From contig JAZQQY010000062.1 in assembly GCA_045629285.1 (NCBI GenBank), positions 1-64,000 on the forward strand: a DNA stretch of 64,000 nucleotides. Direction: 5' to 3'. Positions 21,909-31,867 of the stretch are shown here, piece by piece (the stretch's first letter is position 1; each line of letters opens with the position of its first letter). The position numbers were made by a program, and so were the translations under genes. The notes under the pieces were generated by a model. It did no database searches. It was not told the DNA's origin and saw nothing but the letters and a program-made list of their open reading frames with translations. Source of the stretch: UBA1723 sp045629285 (GTDB lineage: Bacteria > Bacteroidota > Bacteroidia > Bacteroidales > Paludibacteraceae).

Positions 21909-24521
21909 ATGCAACAGGACAATTTTTTTAATAATAAGGTTACTAAGCGAGTAAAAGACGTAATTATATATAGTAAGGAGGAGGCTGCCCGTTTGGGAAA
22001 TGACAGCATCGCTCCCGAGCATGTGTTATTGGGTATTTTCCGCGACGGTGAAGGTCCGGCCATGGCGGCTTTTGAGGAGTTGAACGTGGATCCGCGCATT
22101 ATCCGTCAGAAGATTGAGGATGTTATTCGCAAGGATAACAATGATCCTTTCTTGGATGAGGATATACCAATGTTGAAATCCACTGAACGTCTTCTTTTCC
22201 TTATGGAGATTGAGCGACGTCAGTTCCGTACTATAGAACAGTCTGATACAGATATCCTTCTTTTGGCTATCCTTCGTGAGGATTCTAATCTCGCTTCTGA
22301 GGTGTTGATCTCGGAAGGTGTCACGTATGATAAGATGCTTGCTATCTCACACAAGATGTGGGATAAGGAAGAGCAGTACGCAGAAGAGGAAGAGGGTGGC
22401 CTTGATACTATCGAACCAATTGATTTGAATATCAACGATGGTATTCAGGACGACGAAGAGGATGAAGAGGACGATATGGATAAAGATGATGATGCGAATT
22501 CAATAATGTCAAAACAGACTACCGCATCAAAACAGACAACATCATCGTCGAATTCTGCAATGCCATACCTTGAGAAGTATGCACGCAATCTTTCTCGTGA
22601 GGCTGCAAACGGCAATATCGCAGAAATAGTCGGCAGAAAAAGAGAGATTGAGCGTTTGTCGCAGATTCTTAGCCGAAAGAAGAAGAACAATGCTGTGTTG
22701 ATCGGTCAGCCAGGTGTCGGTAAAACTTCCATTGTCGACGGATTGGCTCTGGATATCGTTAACAAACGTGCCCCGCATATCCTTCTTGATAAGGTCCTTT
22801 ATGCTCTTGACATGGGTGCTCTTGTCGCTGGAACTAAATATCGTGGACAGTTTGAGGAGCGTTTGAAGGCAATCCTTTCTGAGGTTGCAGGAAATAAGAA
22901 TGTGATCGTATTCATTGATGAGATCCACACAATGATCGGTGCCGGTTCTGCTCCTGGTACTTTGGATGCTGCAAACATGTTGAAGCCAGCTTTGGCACGT
23001 GGTGAATTCCAGTGTATCGGAACAACGACAATCAAGGAGTATCGTCAGTATTTCGAGAAAGATGGAGCATTGGATCGCCGTTTCCAGCGTGTTCTTGTCG
23101 ACCCTACAACAGAAGAGGAAACTCTTGAGATCCTTAACAACAGCAAGGCTGCCTACGAGGAACACCACATGGTGAAATATACCGAAGAGGCTATCAACGC
23201 TTGTGTTAAACTTACTGGCAGATACATCGGCGACCGTATGTTCCCGGACAAGGCTATCGATGCAATGGATGAAGCTGGTGCTGCTACTCATATCGTTAAC
23301 GTGGAGGTGCCGTCTGTGGTGGTTGATATCGAGGCTGAGTTGAAGACACTTGAAGATGAGAAAATGAACGCAGTGAAGAAGCAGAACTATGAGTTGGCTA
23401 CTGAGTTGCGTGACAAGATAAAGGCGTTGACTGTACAGTTGAATGCCGAAAAAAAGAAATGGACGGATGAGATGAAGTCCAACCGCCGTGTCGTTACTGA
23501 GGATGATGTGATGCGCGTCGTAGCTACGATGACTGGAATTCCTATCACTCGTATCGCTAAGGATGAGAGTCAGAGATTGGTCGAGATGCCTAACGTGTTG
23601 AAGGGAAAGGTTATCGGTCAGGACGACGCTGTAGCTAAGGTAGTGAAGGCTATCCGTCGTAACAAGATAGGTCTTGGTGATCCAAACCGTCCGATCGGCA
23701 CATTCCTGTTCCTTGGTCCAACCGGTGTCGGTAAGACATATCTGGCTAAGATGTTGGCAAAGGAGATGTTCGACGGTGATGAATCTCTAATACGTATCGA
23801 CATGAGTGAGTACATGGAGAAACATGCTGTTTCACGTTTGATCGGAGCTCCTCCCGGATATGTAGGACATGAGGATGGTGGTCAGTTGACTGAGAAGGTC
23901 CGTACAAAACCATATTCAATCGTGCTCCTTGACGAGATTGAGAAGGCTCACGCAGATGTCTACAATATTCTTCTACAGGTGATGGATGAAGGATGTTTGA
24001 CAGACAGTCAGGGTAGAAAAGTAGACTTCAAGAATACTGTGATCATCATGACAAGTAACGTCGGCTCACGTCAGTTGAAGGAGTTCGGACGTGGTATCGG
24101 ATTCTCAATGCAGACCGAGGTAAGCAAGGCCGTGGCAGATGATGTCGTTCGCAAGCAGTTGAACAAGACGTTCACTCCTGAGTTCTTGAACCGTATCGAC
24201 GAGATCGTAAGTTTCTCTCCACTTGAGAAGGATTCTATAACAAAGATCATTGAGCTTGAAATCAATCCTATCCGTGAGAGAATCGGTAAACTTGGAATGA
24301 AGTTGACAATCTCCGATGATGCTATGGATTATATGGTTTCAAAGAGCTACGATCCTGTGTATGGAGCAAGACCATTGCGTCGTACATTGCAGACTTGTGT
24401 CGAGGATGCTGTTGCCGAGGTGATTTTGGAGAACGGAATCGACAAGAAATATGAAATCGTGATTGAGGCTAATGAAGATAAAACTTCAACAAAGCCATCA
24501 TTCAAATTAATAGAGGACTAA
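21909..24521 (+). CDS. clpC: ClpC-type AAA+ unfoldase, ATPase subunit of the Clp protease
   Basis: 870 residues, the usual ClpC size. The N-terminal Clp_N double repeat (~1-150) opens with a helix rich in charged residues and EEAARLGNDSIAPEHVLLGI. An acidic linker follows at ~185-210. AAA+ domain 1 has Walker A GQPGVGKTS (~265) and Walker B VIVFIDEIH. A UVR-like coiled segment with KKQNYELATELRDKIKAL lies at ~490-510, which separates ClpC from ClpB. AAA+ domain 2 has Walker A GPTGVGKTY and sensor GARPLRRT near the end. Known role: hexameric unfolding of misfolded or tagged proteins for ClpP. It has its own promoter and is followed 17 bp later by a PspC-domain gene. Confidence 0.95.
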   Translation: MQQDNFFNNKVTKRVKDVIIYSKEEAARLGNDSIAPEHVLLGIFRDGEGPAMAAFEELNVDPRIIRQKIEDVIRKDNNDPFLDEDIPMLKSTERLLFLMEIERRQFRTIEQSDTDILLLAILREDSNLASEVLISEGVTYDKMLAISHKMWDKEEQYAEEEEGGLDTIEPIDLNINDGIQDDEEDEEDDMDKDDDANSIMSKQTTASKQTTSSSNSAMPYLEKYARNLSREAANGNIAEIVGRKREIERLSQILSRKKKNNAVLIGQPGVGKTSIVDGLALDIVNKRAPHILLDKVLYALDMGALVAGTKYRGQFEERLKAILSEVAGNKNVIVFIDEIHTMIGAGSAPGTLDAANMLKPALARGEFQCIGTTTIKEYRQYFEKDGALDRRFQRVLVDPTTEEETLEILNNSKAAYEEHHMVKYTEEAINACVKLTGRYIGDRMFPDKAIDAMDEAGAATHIVNVEVPSVVVDIEAELKTLEDEKMNAVKKQNYELATELRDKIKALTVQLNAEKKKWTDEMKSNRRVVTEDDVMRVVATMTGIPITRIAKDESQRLVEMPNVLKGKVIGQDDAVAKVVKAIRRNKIGLGDPNRPIGTFLFLGPTGVGKTYLAKMLAKEMFDGDESLIRIDMSEYMEKHAVSRLIGAPPGYVGHEDGGQLTEKVRTKPYSIVLLDEIEKAHADVYNILLQVMDEGCLTDSQGRKVDFKNTVIIMTSNVGSRQLKEFGRGIGFSMQTEVSKAVADDVVRKQLNKTFTPEFLNRIDEIVSFSPLEKDSITKIIELEINPIRERIGKLGMKLTISDDAMDYMVSKSYDPVYGARPLRRTLQTCVEDAVAEVILENGIDKKYEIVIEANEDKTSTKPSFKLIED

Positions 24522-24538
24522 TTTAAAACTTTAGAATT

Positions 24539-24721
24539 ATGAGTAAGAAATTGCAACTTTCAAACAACAAGGTATTGACTGGTACTATCGGTGGTTTGGC
24601 TGAGTACATAGACATGGATCCAAAGATGTTGCGCATTATCTTCTGTATTTGTGTAATCTTCGGTGGATTGAGCCTTTGGGTTTACATCATTGCTTGGGTA
24701 ATCATGATGATGAACAAGTAA
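24539..24721 (+). CDS. Small PspC-domain membrane protein
   Basis: 60 residues. The N-terminal KLQLSNNKVLTGTIGGLAEY is the typical PspC opening, followed by a single hydrophobic helix with an amphipathic lead (MLRIIFCICVIFGGLSLWVY). PspC-domain proteins are inner-membrane proteins linked to envelope stress. Minimal versions like this one are common in Bacteroidetes and their precise role is not settled. It lies 17 bp downstream of clpC and is probably co-transcribed with it. Confidence 0.85.
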   Translation: MSKKLQLSNNKVLTGTIGGLAEYIDMDPKMLRIIFCICVIFGGLSLWVYIIAWVIMMMNK

Positions 24722-24931
24722 TTGACGTTCTGCAGAATTATTAATTTAATATGATGACGGGATAGTTCCGTCTCAAAAACAAAATGGGTTATATCGTCTG
24801 TGGCGGTATAACCCTAACATTTGAATTAGAGGTAATATAAAATTGCCGAATTGTTAAAAGGTAGACTTCGTTTTGGCATACCTGCAGTCTACTTTTGCAT
24901 ACATATTTGGCTTCCGTTATAGATTGACGCT
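24722..24931 (+). promoter_or_regulatory. clpC-uvrB spacer: two hairpins and the uvrB promoter with an inverted repeat
   Basis: Two hairpins can be drawn: GACGG/CCGTC at 24756-24772, and GGGTTATA/TATAACCC at 24786-24814. Neither is followed by a strong T-run. The uvrB promoter has -7 box TACTTTTG at 24890-24897. A perfect 7-bp inverted repeat, GTAGACT (24861-24867) and AGTCTAC (24886-24892), straddles the -33 to -7 region and could be an operator. Confidence 0.45.
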
Positions 24932-26965
24932 ATGGATTTCAAATTGACATCGCAATATAAACCTACGGGTGACCAGCCGGAAGCAATCCGCCAATTGGTG
25001 GAGGGCGTTAACGATGGTGTCAAATATCAGACATTGCTTGGAGTGACGGGTTCAGGAAAAACCTTCACCATTGCGAATGTGATCGAGAAAGTCCAGCGTC
25101 CTACTTTGATTCTTAGTCACAATAAGACGCTTGCTGCACAGTTGTATGGAGAGTTCAAGAGTTTCTTTCCTCAGAATGCGGTCGAGTATTTTGTCTCTTA
25201 TTACGACTATTATCAGCCGGAAGCCTATCTGCCCAACTCCGACACATATATCGAGAAGGATTTGGCAATCAACGATGAGATTGAAAAACTACGTTTGGCT
25301 ACGACCACTGCTTTGCTTTCAGGTCGACGTGATGTGGTGGTGATTTCATCGGTGTCGTGTTTGTATGGTATGGGTAATCCTGAAGATTTCTATGCCAATA
25401 CGATTACAATTCAGGTAGGCCAACAACTTGACTTGCAGGTTTTTCTTCGAATGTTGAACGACAATCTCTACCAGCGAAACGAGATTGCTCTTGAACGAGG
25501 AAACTTCCGTGTGAAAGGAGACACTGTGGATGTCTTCATGGCTGATACGGATTTCATTTTGCGTGTGAGTTTCTGGGGTGACGAGATTGAGGAGATCATC
25601 AGTATCGATCCTTTATCTAACATGCCGATAGAGTCGTTTGAACAGACACGAATCTATCCTGCCAACCTGTTCGTCACTACTAAGGAGCGCATCTCTCGAG
25701 CTTTGGTTGAAATCGGTGATGATTTGACTAAACAGATCGAGTTTTTTGAATTGCAGGGTAGAGGTGCAGAAGCTAAACGAATCAGCGAACGTGTGAACTA
25801 CGATATGGAGATGATCCGCGAGTTGGGCCATTGTTCCGGAATAGAAAACTACTCACGTTATTTCGACGGTAGAAAGCCGGGAACACGTCCGTTCTGTCTG
25901 CTTGATTTCTTCCCGAAGGATATGCTACTTGTCATCGACGAGAGCCATGTGACGATTCCGCAGATCCGTGCGATGTATGGTGGTGATAGTGCAAGAAAAA
26001 AGAATTTGGTGGAATACGGATTCCGTCTTCCTGCCGCAATGGATAATCGTCCGTTGAAATTTGAAGAGTTTGAAGAACTGACAGATCAGACTATATATGT
26101 ATCTGCCACTCCTGCTGATTTCGAATTGGAGAAGTCGGAAGGTGTTGTGGTAGAACAGGTTATTCGTCCGACTGGTCTGTTGGATCCAATTATAGATGTC
26201 CGTCCAAGTCTCAACCAGATCGACGATTTGATAGAGGAGATTCTTGTACGTGCAGAAAAGGATGAGCGTGTACTGGTTACGACGCTTACAAAACGTATGG
26301 CTGAGGAGTTGCAGGAATATTTGCAAAAGTCTGGAATCCGCAGCCGTTATGTCCATTCCGATGTTGACACACTTGAACGTGTTCGCATCATGGAGGACCT
26401 TCGTAATGGATTGTTCGACGTGCTTGTCGGAGTTAACCTGCTTCGTGAAGGACTTGACTTGCCTGAGGTTTCACTGGTTGCAATTCTTGACGCAGATAAG
26501 GAGGGATTCCTACGTTCGCATCGTTCTTTGACTCAGACTGCGGGTCGAGCAGCACGAAACTTGAATGGACGTGTGATCATGTACGCAGATAAGATTACGG
26601 AGAGTATGCAGCAGACGATAGATGAGACAAACCGTCGTCGCGAGAAACAAATTGCATATAATGAGGCTAATCATCTTGTTCCTAAGGCTTTGAATAAAGA
26701 GAAAAAGACAATACTTAAGGAGCGCGACGAGAATGAGCCTAAATACTATGTTGAACCAGATGTTTATGCAGAACGTCAACGTAGACCGGCTATGGTGGCT
26801 GAAACAACGTCAACCTACAATACGCCTGCTGAATTGGAGAAACTTATCGCTCAAACAAAACAGGCTATGCTTGATGCTGCCAAAGATTTGGAATTCTTGG
26901 AGGCTGCACGTTTGCGTGATGAAATGATCAAGCTTCAGACTGAACTTTTAAAAATGAAGAAATAG
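24932..26965 (+). CDS. uvrB: Excinuclease ABC subunit B
   Basis: 677 residues, normal UvrB length. Helicase motif I is GVTGSGKTFT (~37-46), followed by HNKTLAAQL and the UvrB beta-hairpin region with DYYQPEAYLP (~90-100). Later helicase motifs include DESHVTIPQ and TAGRAARN. The C-terminal UVR domain (AELEKLIAQTKQAML ... FLEAARLRDEM) is intact and contacts UvrC. Role: damage verification in nucleotide excision repair. It is followed 21 bp later by the pcrA-like helicase gene, forming a DNA-repair pair probably transcribed from the promoter at 24890. Confidence 0.97.
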   Translation: MDFKLTSQYKPTGDQPEAIRQLVEGVNDGVKYQTLLGVTGSGKTFTIANVIEKVQRPTLILSHNKTLAAQLYGEFKSFFPQNAVEYFVSYYDYYQPEAYLPNSDTYIEKDLAINDEIEKLRLATTTALLSGRRDVVVISSVSCLYGMGNPEDFYANTITIQVGQQLDLQVFLRMLNDNLYQRNEIALERGNFRVKGDTVDVFMADTDFILRVSFWGDEIEEIISIDPLSNMPIESFEQTRIYPANLFVTTKERISRALVEIGDDLTKQIEFFELQGRGAEAKRISERVNYDMEMIRELGHCSGIENYSRYFDGRKPGTRPFCLLDFFPKDMLLVIDESHVTIPQIRAMYGGDSARKKNLVEYGFRLPAAMDNRPLKFEEFEELTDQTIYVSATPADFELEKSEGVVVEQVIRPTGLLDPIIDVRPSLNQIDDLIEEILVRAEKDERVLVTTLTKRMAEELQEYLQKSGIRSRYVHSDVDTLERVRIMEDLRNGLFDVLVGVNLLREGLDLPEVSLVAILDADKEGFLRSHRSLTQTAGRAARNLNGRVIMYADKITESMQQTIDETNRRREKQIAYNEANHLVPKALNKEKKTILKERDENEPKYYVEPDVYAERQRRPAMVAETTSTYNTPAELEKLIAQTKQAMLDAAKDLEFLEAARLRDEMIKLQTELLKMKK

Positions 26966-26986
26966 GATTAATATAAAAAACAGAAA

Positions 26987-29329
26987 ATGGATTATTTGAA
27001 TTCCCTTAATGAACCGCAACGTCAGGCTGTTACGTATAGTGACGGACCATCTTTGGTTATTGCCGGTGCTGGTTCCGGTAAGACACGTGTGCTTACATAT
27101 AAGATTGCCTATTTGTTGCAATCCGGACTTAAACCTCAATCTATTTTGGCCTTGACATTTACCAAGAAGGCCGCAACAGAAATGAAAGAACGTATTGCCA
27201 AAGTGGTTGGTACTGAGGCTGCCAGTAAATTATGGATGGGAACTTTCCACTCCATATTTGCTCGTATACTTCGTGCCGAGGCTGATAAACTTGGTCTGGA
27301 TAAGGATTTCACTATCTACGACGGTACTGATTCCAAAAATCTTTTGGCTACAATTATAAAAGAGAAGAAACTTGATGAGAAAGCTTATAATGCTAAGAAA
27401 ATTCATTCACGAATCTCTAGCTTGAAGAATAATCTCATCACACCTCAGATGTATCGTGAGATTCCTGAGTTTCACGAACGTGATTTGGCAGACCATCTGT
27501 ATGCATTTGGCGATTTGTATGCCGCGTATGCTGCAAGATGCAAGAAAGCCAATGCACTTGACTTTGATGATATATTGTTGTTTACCAATATATTGCTTCG
27601 TGATGATCCACAGGTGGCATTCAAGTATCAGAATAAATTCAGGTTTGTCCTTGTCGACGAGTATCAGGATACGAATGCATCCCAGTACCGTATCATACGC
27701 AAGCTATGTCAGCAGCATCATAAACTATGTGTAGTGGGTGATGATGCACAGTCTATCTATGGTTTTCGTGGTGCGGATGTACGTAATATCCTATCATTTA
27801 CCAACGATTATCCAGAATCTAAGGTGTTCCGTTTGGAGCAAAACTACCGCTCAACTCAGACGATTGTAAATGTGGCTAACAGTTTGATTGCCAAGAATAC
27901 ACAACAGCTTGAGAAACATGCTTTTTCAGAGCAGGAAGTCGGAAATAAAGTTCGTGTGTTCGGCGCATATACAGAAGCAGAGGAGAGTCAAGTAGTAGCC
28001 AATTCAATTGAGAGACTAGTTAGGGAAGCGGACTGTAAATATTCTGATTTTGCTGTGCTTTATCGTGTTAACACGCAGTCGCGACTTTTGGAAAAGGCAC
28101 TTCGTCTGAAGAATATTCCGTCACGAGTGTGGGGTGGTACAACATTCTACCAACGTGCTGATATAAAAAATATTGTGTCGTATTGTCGACTTGCTATCAA
28201 CCATAATGACGAGGAAGCATTCAAGAGAATCGTCAATGATCCTCCAAGAGGAATCGGCGACGTGACAGTCGGCAAGATATTTGAGCAGTCGGCAGCGGCT
28301 GATGTTTCATTTTGGGAAATTGTGAATAATATCCGTGACTATGATTTCCTAAACGAAGGAACAAAGAATAAGGTGGCTGCGTTTGCCGAGATGATCAATG
28401 ATTTTGGAAAGCAGGCTGCAGAAACAGATGCATACGCAGTTGTGGATTCTGTGATCAAACGTTCCGGAATATGGGCCGATGCACATAAAGACAATGAGTT
28501 GGAGAACAAGAATCGTCAACAGAATCTTAATGAAATGCTCAACTCAGTATATGAGTTCAAGACTCGTGTGGCAGAGGAAGATGGCGATGAAGCTGATTTG
28601 TCTTTGAATCATTTCCTTACAGATATTGCTTTGCTTACAAGTGTAGATGAAGGCGACGACAACAATAAAGTTACCTTGATGACAGTACATGCCAGCAAAG
28701 GTTTGGAGTTTAAGGAAGTGTTCATTATCGGTGTTGAGGAGGGAATGTTCCCGTCGAAACGAAGCGCTTCAGAAGAATCAGTGGAGGAGGAGCGTCGACT
28801 TATGTATGTGGCGATCACAAGAGCAGAGAAAAACTGCTACATCACATATTGTAAGTCGAGAATGGAAGGTATGACTCCAAAGCCATCCAATCCAAGCAGA
28901 TTCATTAAGGAAATAGATCCTAATTTGTTGATTTTGCCTAAAGAGTGGAGAGACACTGCATCGGTGTCTTCAGAAAGAGGAGATGCACGATGGAGTAAAG
29001 GTCAGCAATTCAATCTACGTAGGCCGATGGCTTCATCACATCAAGCATCACAGTCGTCGGAAGATTCACGTCCGGCACCGAATGTTCATCCGTTGGCAAC
29101 CGGACGTTTCAAGCCAGCAAGCACATTGGCAGGTAGGGTAGGGCCAGTCAACATCTCGCAATTCCAGGTCGGCACATTCGTCAAGCATAAAGATTACGGA
29201 ATCGGTCAGATCAAGCAGTTGGAAGGAACAGGTAAAGATACCAAAGCCTTCATTGAATTCAACCATTTTGGAGTGAAGAAGATATTCTTGGCGTATGCGG
29301 CTGCTAATATGCAGGTTATCAATGCGTAA
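26987..29329 (+). CDS. pcrA: UvrD/PcrA-family superfamily 1A DNA helicase
   Basis: 780 residues. N-terminal Q-motif LNEPQRQAVT; Walker A AGAGSGKTRVL (~26-36); motif Ia LTFTKKAATEM; motif II VDEYQDTN; QSIYGFRGAD; motif IV NYRSTQTI; and the C-terminal motifs VTLMTVHASKGLEF and RRLMYVAITRA. The extreme C-terminus has VGTFVKHKDYGIGQI, the RNA-polymerase-binding Tudor-like domain of PcrA/UvrD. Role: 3'-5' unwinding in excision repair, replication-conflict resolution and antirecombination. The upstream neighbour is uvrB. The separation between PcrA and UvrD names is conventional only. Confidence 0.95.
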   Translation: MDYLNSLNEPQRQAVTYSDGPSLVIAGAGSGKTRVLTYKIAYLLQSGLKPQSILALTFTKKAATEMKERIAKVVGTEAASKLWMGTFHSIFARILRAEADKLGLDKDFTIYDGTDSKNLLATIIKEKKLDEKAYNAKKIHSRISSLKNNLITPQMYREIPEFHERDLADHLYAFGDLYAAYAARCKKANALDFDDILLFTNILLRDDPQVAFKYQNKFRFVLVDEYQDTNASQYRIIRKLCQQHHKLCVVGDDAQSIYGFRGADVRNILSFTNDYPESKVFRLEQNYRSTQTIVNVANSLIAKNTQQLEKHAFSEQEVGNKVRVFGAYTEAEESQVVANSIERLVREADCKYSDFAVLYRVNTQSRLLEKALRLKNIPSRVWGGTTFYQRADIKNIVSYCRLAINHNDEEAFKRIVNDPPRGIGDVTVGKIFEQSAAADVSFWEIVNNIRDYDFLNEGTKNKVAAFAEMINDFGKQAAETDAYAVVDSVIKRSGIWADAHKDNELENKNRQQNLNEMLNSVYEFKTRVAEEDGDEADLSLNHFLTDIALLTSVDEGDDNNKVTLMTVHASKGLEFKEVFIIGVEEGMFPSKRSASEESVEEERRLMYVAITRAEKNCYITYCKSRMEGMTPKPSNPSRFIKEIDPNLLILPKEWRDTASVSSERGDARWSKGQQFNLRRPMASSHQASQSSEDSRPAPNVHPLATGRFKPASTLAGRVGPVNISQFQVGTFVKHKDYGIGQIKQLEGTGKDTKAFIEFNHFGVKKIFLAYAAANMQVINA

Positions 29330-29463
29330 TTGATTGGATTATAAGTCTGTGGCCATCTATTGCATCTGCATTCAAGGATTACGACGAGAATTTGATTTTT
29401 GCAAGTGCCAATGAGCCGGGAAGAGATGGTAAAAAAGACGATTCTCTTTTTCTTCCGCTTCCC

Positions 29464-29494
29464 TTGCATTTCTCCGCAAAGAATTTTATCTTTG
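29464..29494 (+). promoter_or_regulatory. ridA promoter
   Basis: -33-like TTGC at 29464-29467, 19-bp spacer, -7 box TATCTTTG at 29487-29494, matching TTTG-N19-21-TAnnTTTG except for one -33 base. It lies 26 bp before the ridA ATG. Confidence 0.6.
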
Positions 29495-29519
29495 TGGGTA
29501 TAGATTAACGGTTTAGAGT

Positions 29520-29894
29520 ATGATTAAGGAAATTTCTACTAATAATGCACCGTCGGCTGTCGGACCATACAGTCAGGCTATCGAAGCCGGTGACATGATT
29601 TTTGTTTCAGGTCAGTTGGGGTTGAATCCTGCAGATGGATCTTTGTCTCCAGATGTGGTAGAACAAGCAAGGCAGTCATTGAAGAATATCGGTGAGATTT
29701 TGAAATCGGTCGGATGTGACTATTCCAATATTGTGAAAACATCCATTTTCATGACCGATTTGAGTGCTTTTGCCTCAGTGAATGAAGTCTATGCATCATT
29801 CTTTGACAAACCTTATCCAGCTCGTTCGTGTGTGGAGGTGTCAAAGTTGCCTAAGGGAGGACTGGTAGAAATTGAATGTATAGCGAAAAAGTGA
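29520..29894 (+). CDS. ridA: RidA-family enamine/imine deaminase
   Basis: 124 residues, full length for the RidA (YjgF/YER057c/UK114) family. The N-terminus has APSAVGPYSQAI, the middle has FVSGQLG, and the C-terminus has PARSCVEVSKLPKGGLVEIE with the conserved substrate-binding Arg at residue 102. Known role: hydrolysis of reactive enamine/imine intermediates from PLP enzymes. It is a single-gene transcription unit, with its own promoter upstream and a terminator-like hairpin just downstream. Confidence 0.95.
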   Translation: MIKEISTNNAPSAVGPYSQAIEAGDMIFVSGQLGLNPADGSLSPDVVEQARQSLKNIGEILKSVGCDYSNIVKTSIFMTDLSAFASVNEVYASFFDKPYPARSCVEVSKLPKGGLVEIECIAKK

Positions 29895-29901
29895 TGAGAT
29901 T

Positions 29902-29944
29902 TGCTAAATAATGCGTAGAATTATGTGTTGTTTAGCATTTTCTT
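29902..29944 (+). terminator. Terminator-like hairpin after ridA
   Basis: TGCTAAA (29902-29908) pairs with TTTAGCA (29931-29937), followed by a T-rich stretch. The long AT-rich loop makes it a moderate-quality intrinsic terminator. Confidence 0.4.
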
Positions 29945-29976
29945 GTTTTTTATAATCGTTTTGTTGTGGAAATTAT

Positions 29977-29984
29977 TATATTTG
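29977..29984 (+). promoter_or_regulatory. -7 promoter box for the glycogen operon
   Basis: TATATTTG (TAnnTTTG consensus) lies 29 bp before the glycogen synthase ATG. A TTTG sits only 13 bp upstream, shorter than the ideal 19-21 bp spacing. Confidence 0.5.
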
Positions 29985-30013
29985 CACAATAAACTACACA
30001 AAATAAAAGGATT

Positions 30014-31831
30014 ATGGATAAGAACAACTATGTGATAGAAACAAGTTGGGAAGTCTGCAATAAGAATGGCGGTATTTATACGGTGTTATCTACCCATGCA
30101 AAAGCGTTAGGCGATATACTTGGAGACCATTTGATTTTTATCGGACCTGATTTCGGGAACGAGGACAATATATATTTCAAGGAAAGCAAGACTGCTCTTA
30201 AGTCTTGGAAGGCAGAAGCCGCAAAAGAAGGCTTGTCTGTACGTGTCGGCACATGGAACGTGCCAGGAAATCCATTGGTTATTTTAGTTGATTACAAACC
30301 ATTTTTCTCAGAAAGAGATGCTTTCTACGGTGAGATGTGGGAGAAGTTCGGCGTCAATTCGCTTGGTGCTGTCGGCGACTACCACGATTGTGCTGTATTC
30401 GGTATGGCTGCTGGTAAGGTGGTTGAGAGTTTTGTGAAATTCAACAAGTGTGCTGACGCTGGAGTGATAGCTCATTTCCATGAGTGGCAGGTAGCTTCTG
30501 GACTTCTTTATGTAAAGAGTCGTTGTCCAGAGGTGAAGACAGCATTCACAACACATGCTACAACAACAGGTCGTTCAATCTGTTTCAACAATAAGCAACT
30601 TTACGCATATTTCAATGCCTACAACGGTGATCAGATGGCAGATGAACTTTGCGTTTCAAATAAACATTCTATTGAGAAGGCTGCCGCTCACAACGCAGAT
30701 TGCTTCACAACAGTATCTGGATTGACAGCTGACGAGTGTAAGCAGTTGCTTGACAAACCAGCATTCGTTACTCCAAACGGATTTGAGGCAGACTTCGTTC
30801 CAAAGGGCAACAAGTACAATACAGCTCGTAAGAATGCCCGCAGCACTATGACGAAGGTCGCTGAGGCATTGTTGGGTTACAAGCTAAAGAAGGATGCTCT
30901 GTTCATTGCTACCAGCGGTAGATTTGAGTGGAGAAACAAAGGTATCGATGTTTTTATCAAGTCGTTGAAACAGTTGGATCAGAATCCAGACTTGGATAGA
31001 GAGGTCGTTGCATTCGTGATGGTACCTTCTTGGGTTAAATGTCCACGTACTGATTTGCAGCAGAAGCTAGAAAGCAAGAGCAAGAATCAGTTGGATTGGA
31101 AAGTGCCTACACATGAGGTTAATGAACCTTGGAACAATGAGATCCTAAATGCTGTCGGCAGTTATGGCCTTGATAATCAGGAGTGCCATAAGGTAAAGAT
31201 AATTTACGTGCCTTGTTTGCTTGACGGCAACGACGGAATATTCAATATGAGCTACTACGATTTGCTTCCGGGTCTTGATTTGACAGTGTTTGCATCATAC
31301 TATGAGCCATGGGGTTATACTCCGCTTGAGAGTGTCGCATTCGGCGTTCCGACAATCACTACAGACAAGGCAGGATTTGGATTGTGGGTAATGAAGGAGT
31401 CAAAGAAGTACGATTCTATCAGCAATGGTGTCGCTGTAATCAACCGTACAGATTTCAACTTTGATGAGGTTGCGTCTCGTATTGAGAACGAGGTTGTCGC
31501 ATACTCGAAATTCAAGGACACTGAGATCGCTAAGGCATTCAATAAGGCTCAGGAGTTCGCAGAGAAAGCGTCATGGAGCAAGTTTATTGCATATTATGTA
31601 GAGGCTTACGACAAGGCTTTGGCTGCAAAAGCACCGAAGAAAGCTGCTGCTAAACAGTCGGCTGCAAAGTCGACAAAGGCAGAGAAGGCACCTGCAGCAA
31701 AAGCAGAGAAGACGACTGCCAAAGCAAAAACAGCTAAAGCAAAAGCCGCTGAGATAAGTTCAGAGACAGTTGTTGCTGTTGGTGAGAAACCCAAGCGTCG
31801 CTGCGGTGCTAAGAAAACAGAAAAGAAATAA
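30014..31831 (+). CDS. GT3-type glycogen synthase
   Basis: 605 residues resembling the eukaryotic-like GT3 glycogen synthase of Bacteroidetes rather than bacterial GlgA. The N-terminus VIETSWEVCNKNGGIYTVLS is the GT3 nucleotide-sugar region. HFHEWQVASGLLY and TTHATTTGRS follow, and the C-terminal GT-B half has FASYYEPWGYTPLESVAFGV with the conserved E-x7-E-like pair. Reaction: transfer of glucose from a nucleotide sugar to the glycogen chain. Unusually, residues ~535-605 form a Lys/Ala-rich histone-H1-like tail (AAAKQSAAKSTKAEKAPAAK). It is followed 36 bp later by glgP, so synthesis and degradation enzymes are co-located. Confidence 0.9.
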   Translation: MDKNNYVIETSWEVCNKNGGIYTVLSTHAKALGDILGDHLIFIGPDFGNEDNIYFKESKTALKSWKAEAAKEGLSVRVGTWNVPGNPLVILVDYKPFFSERDAFYGEMWEKFGVNSLGAVGDYHDCAVFGMAAGKVVESFVKFNKCADAGVIAHFHEWQVASGLLYVKSRCPEVKTAFTTHATTTGRSICFNNKQLYAYFNAYNGDQMADELCVSNKHSIEKAAAHNADCFTTVSGLTADECKQLLDKPAFVTPNGFEADFVPKGNKYNTARKNARSTMTKVAEALLGYKLKKDALFIATSGRFEWRNKGIDVFIKSLKQLDQNPDLDREVVAFVMVPSWVKCPRTDLQQKLESKSKNQLDWKVPTHEVNEPWNNEILNAVGSYGLDNQECHKVKIIYVPCLLDGNDGIFNMSYYDLLPGLDLTVFASYYEPWGYTPLESVAFGVPTITTDKAGFGLWVMKESKKYDSISNGVAVINRTDFNFDEVASRIENEVVAYSKFKDTEIAKAFNKAQEFAEKASWSKFIAYYVEAYDKALAAKAPKKAAAKQSAAKSTKAEKAPAAKAEKTTAKAKTAKAKAAEISSETVVAVGEKPKRRCGAKKTEKK

Positions 31832-31867
31832 ATAAAATAGAAATAAAGTATTATAAAAATAAGTGTT

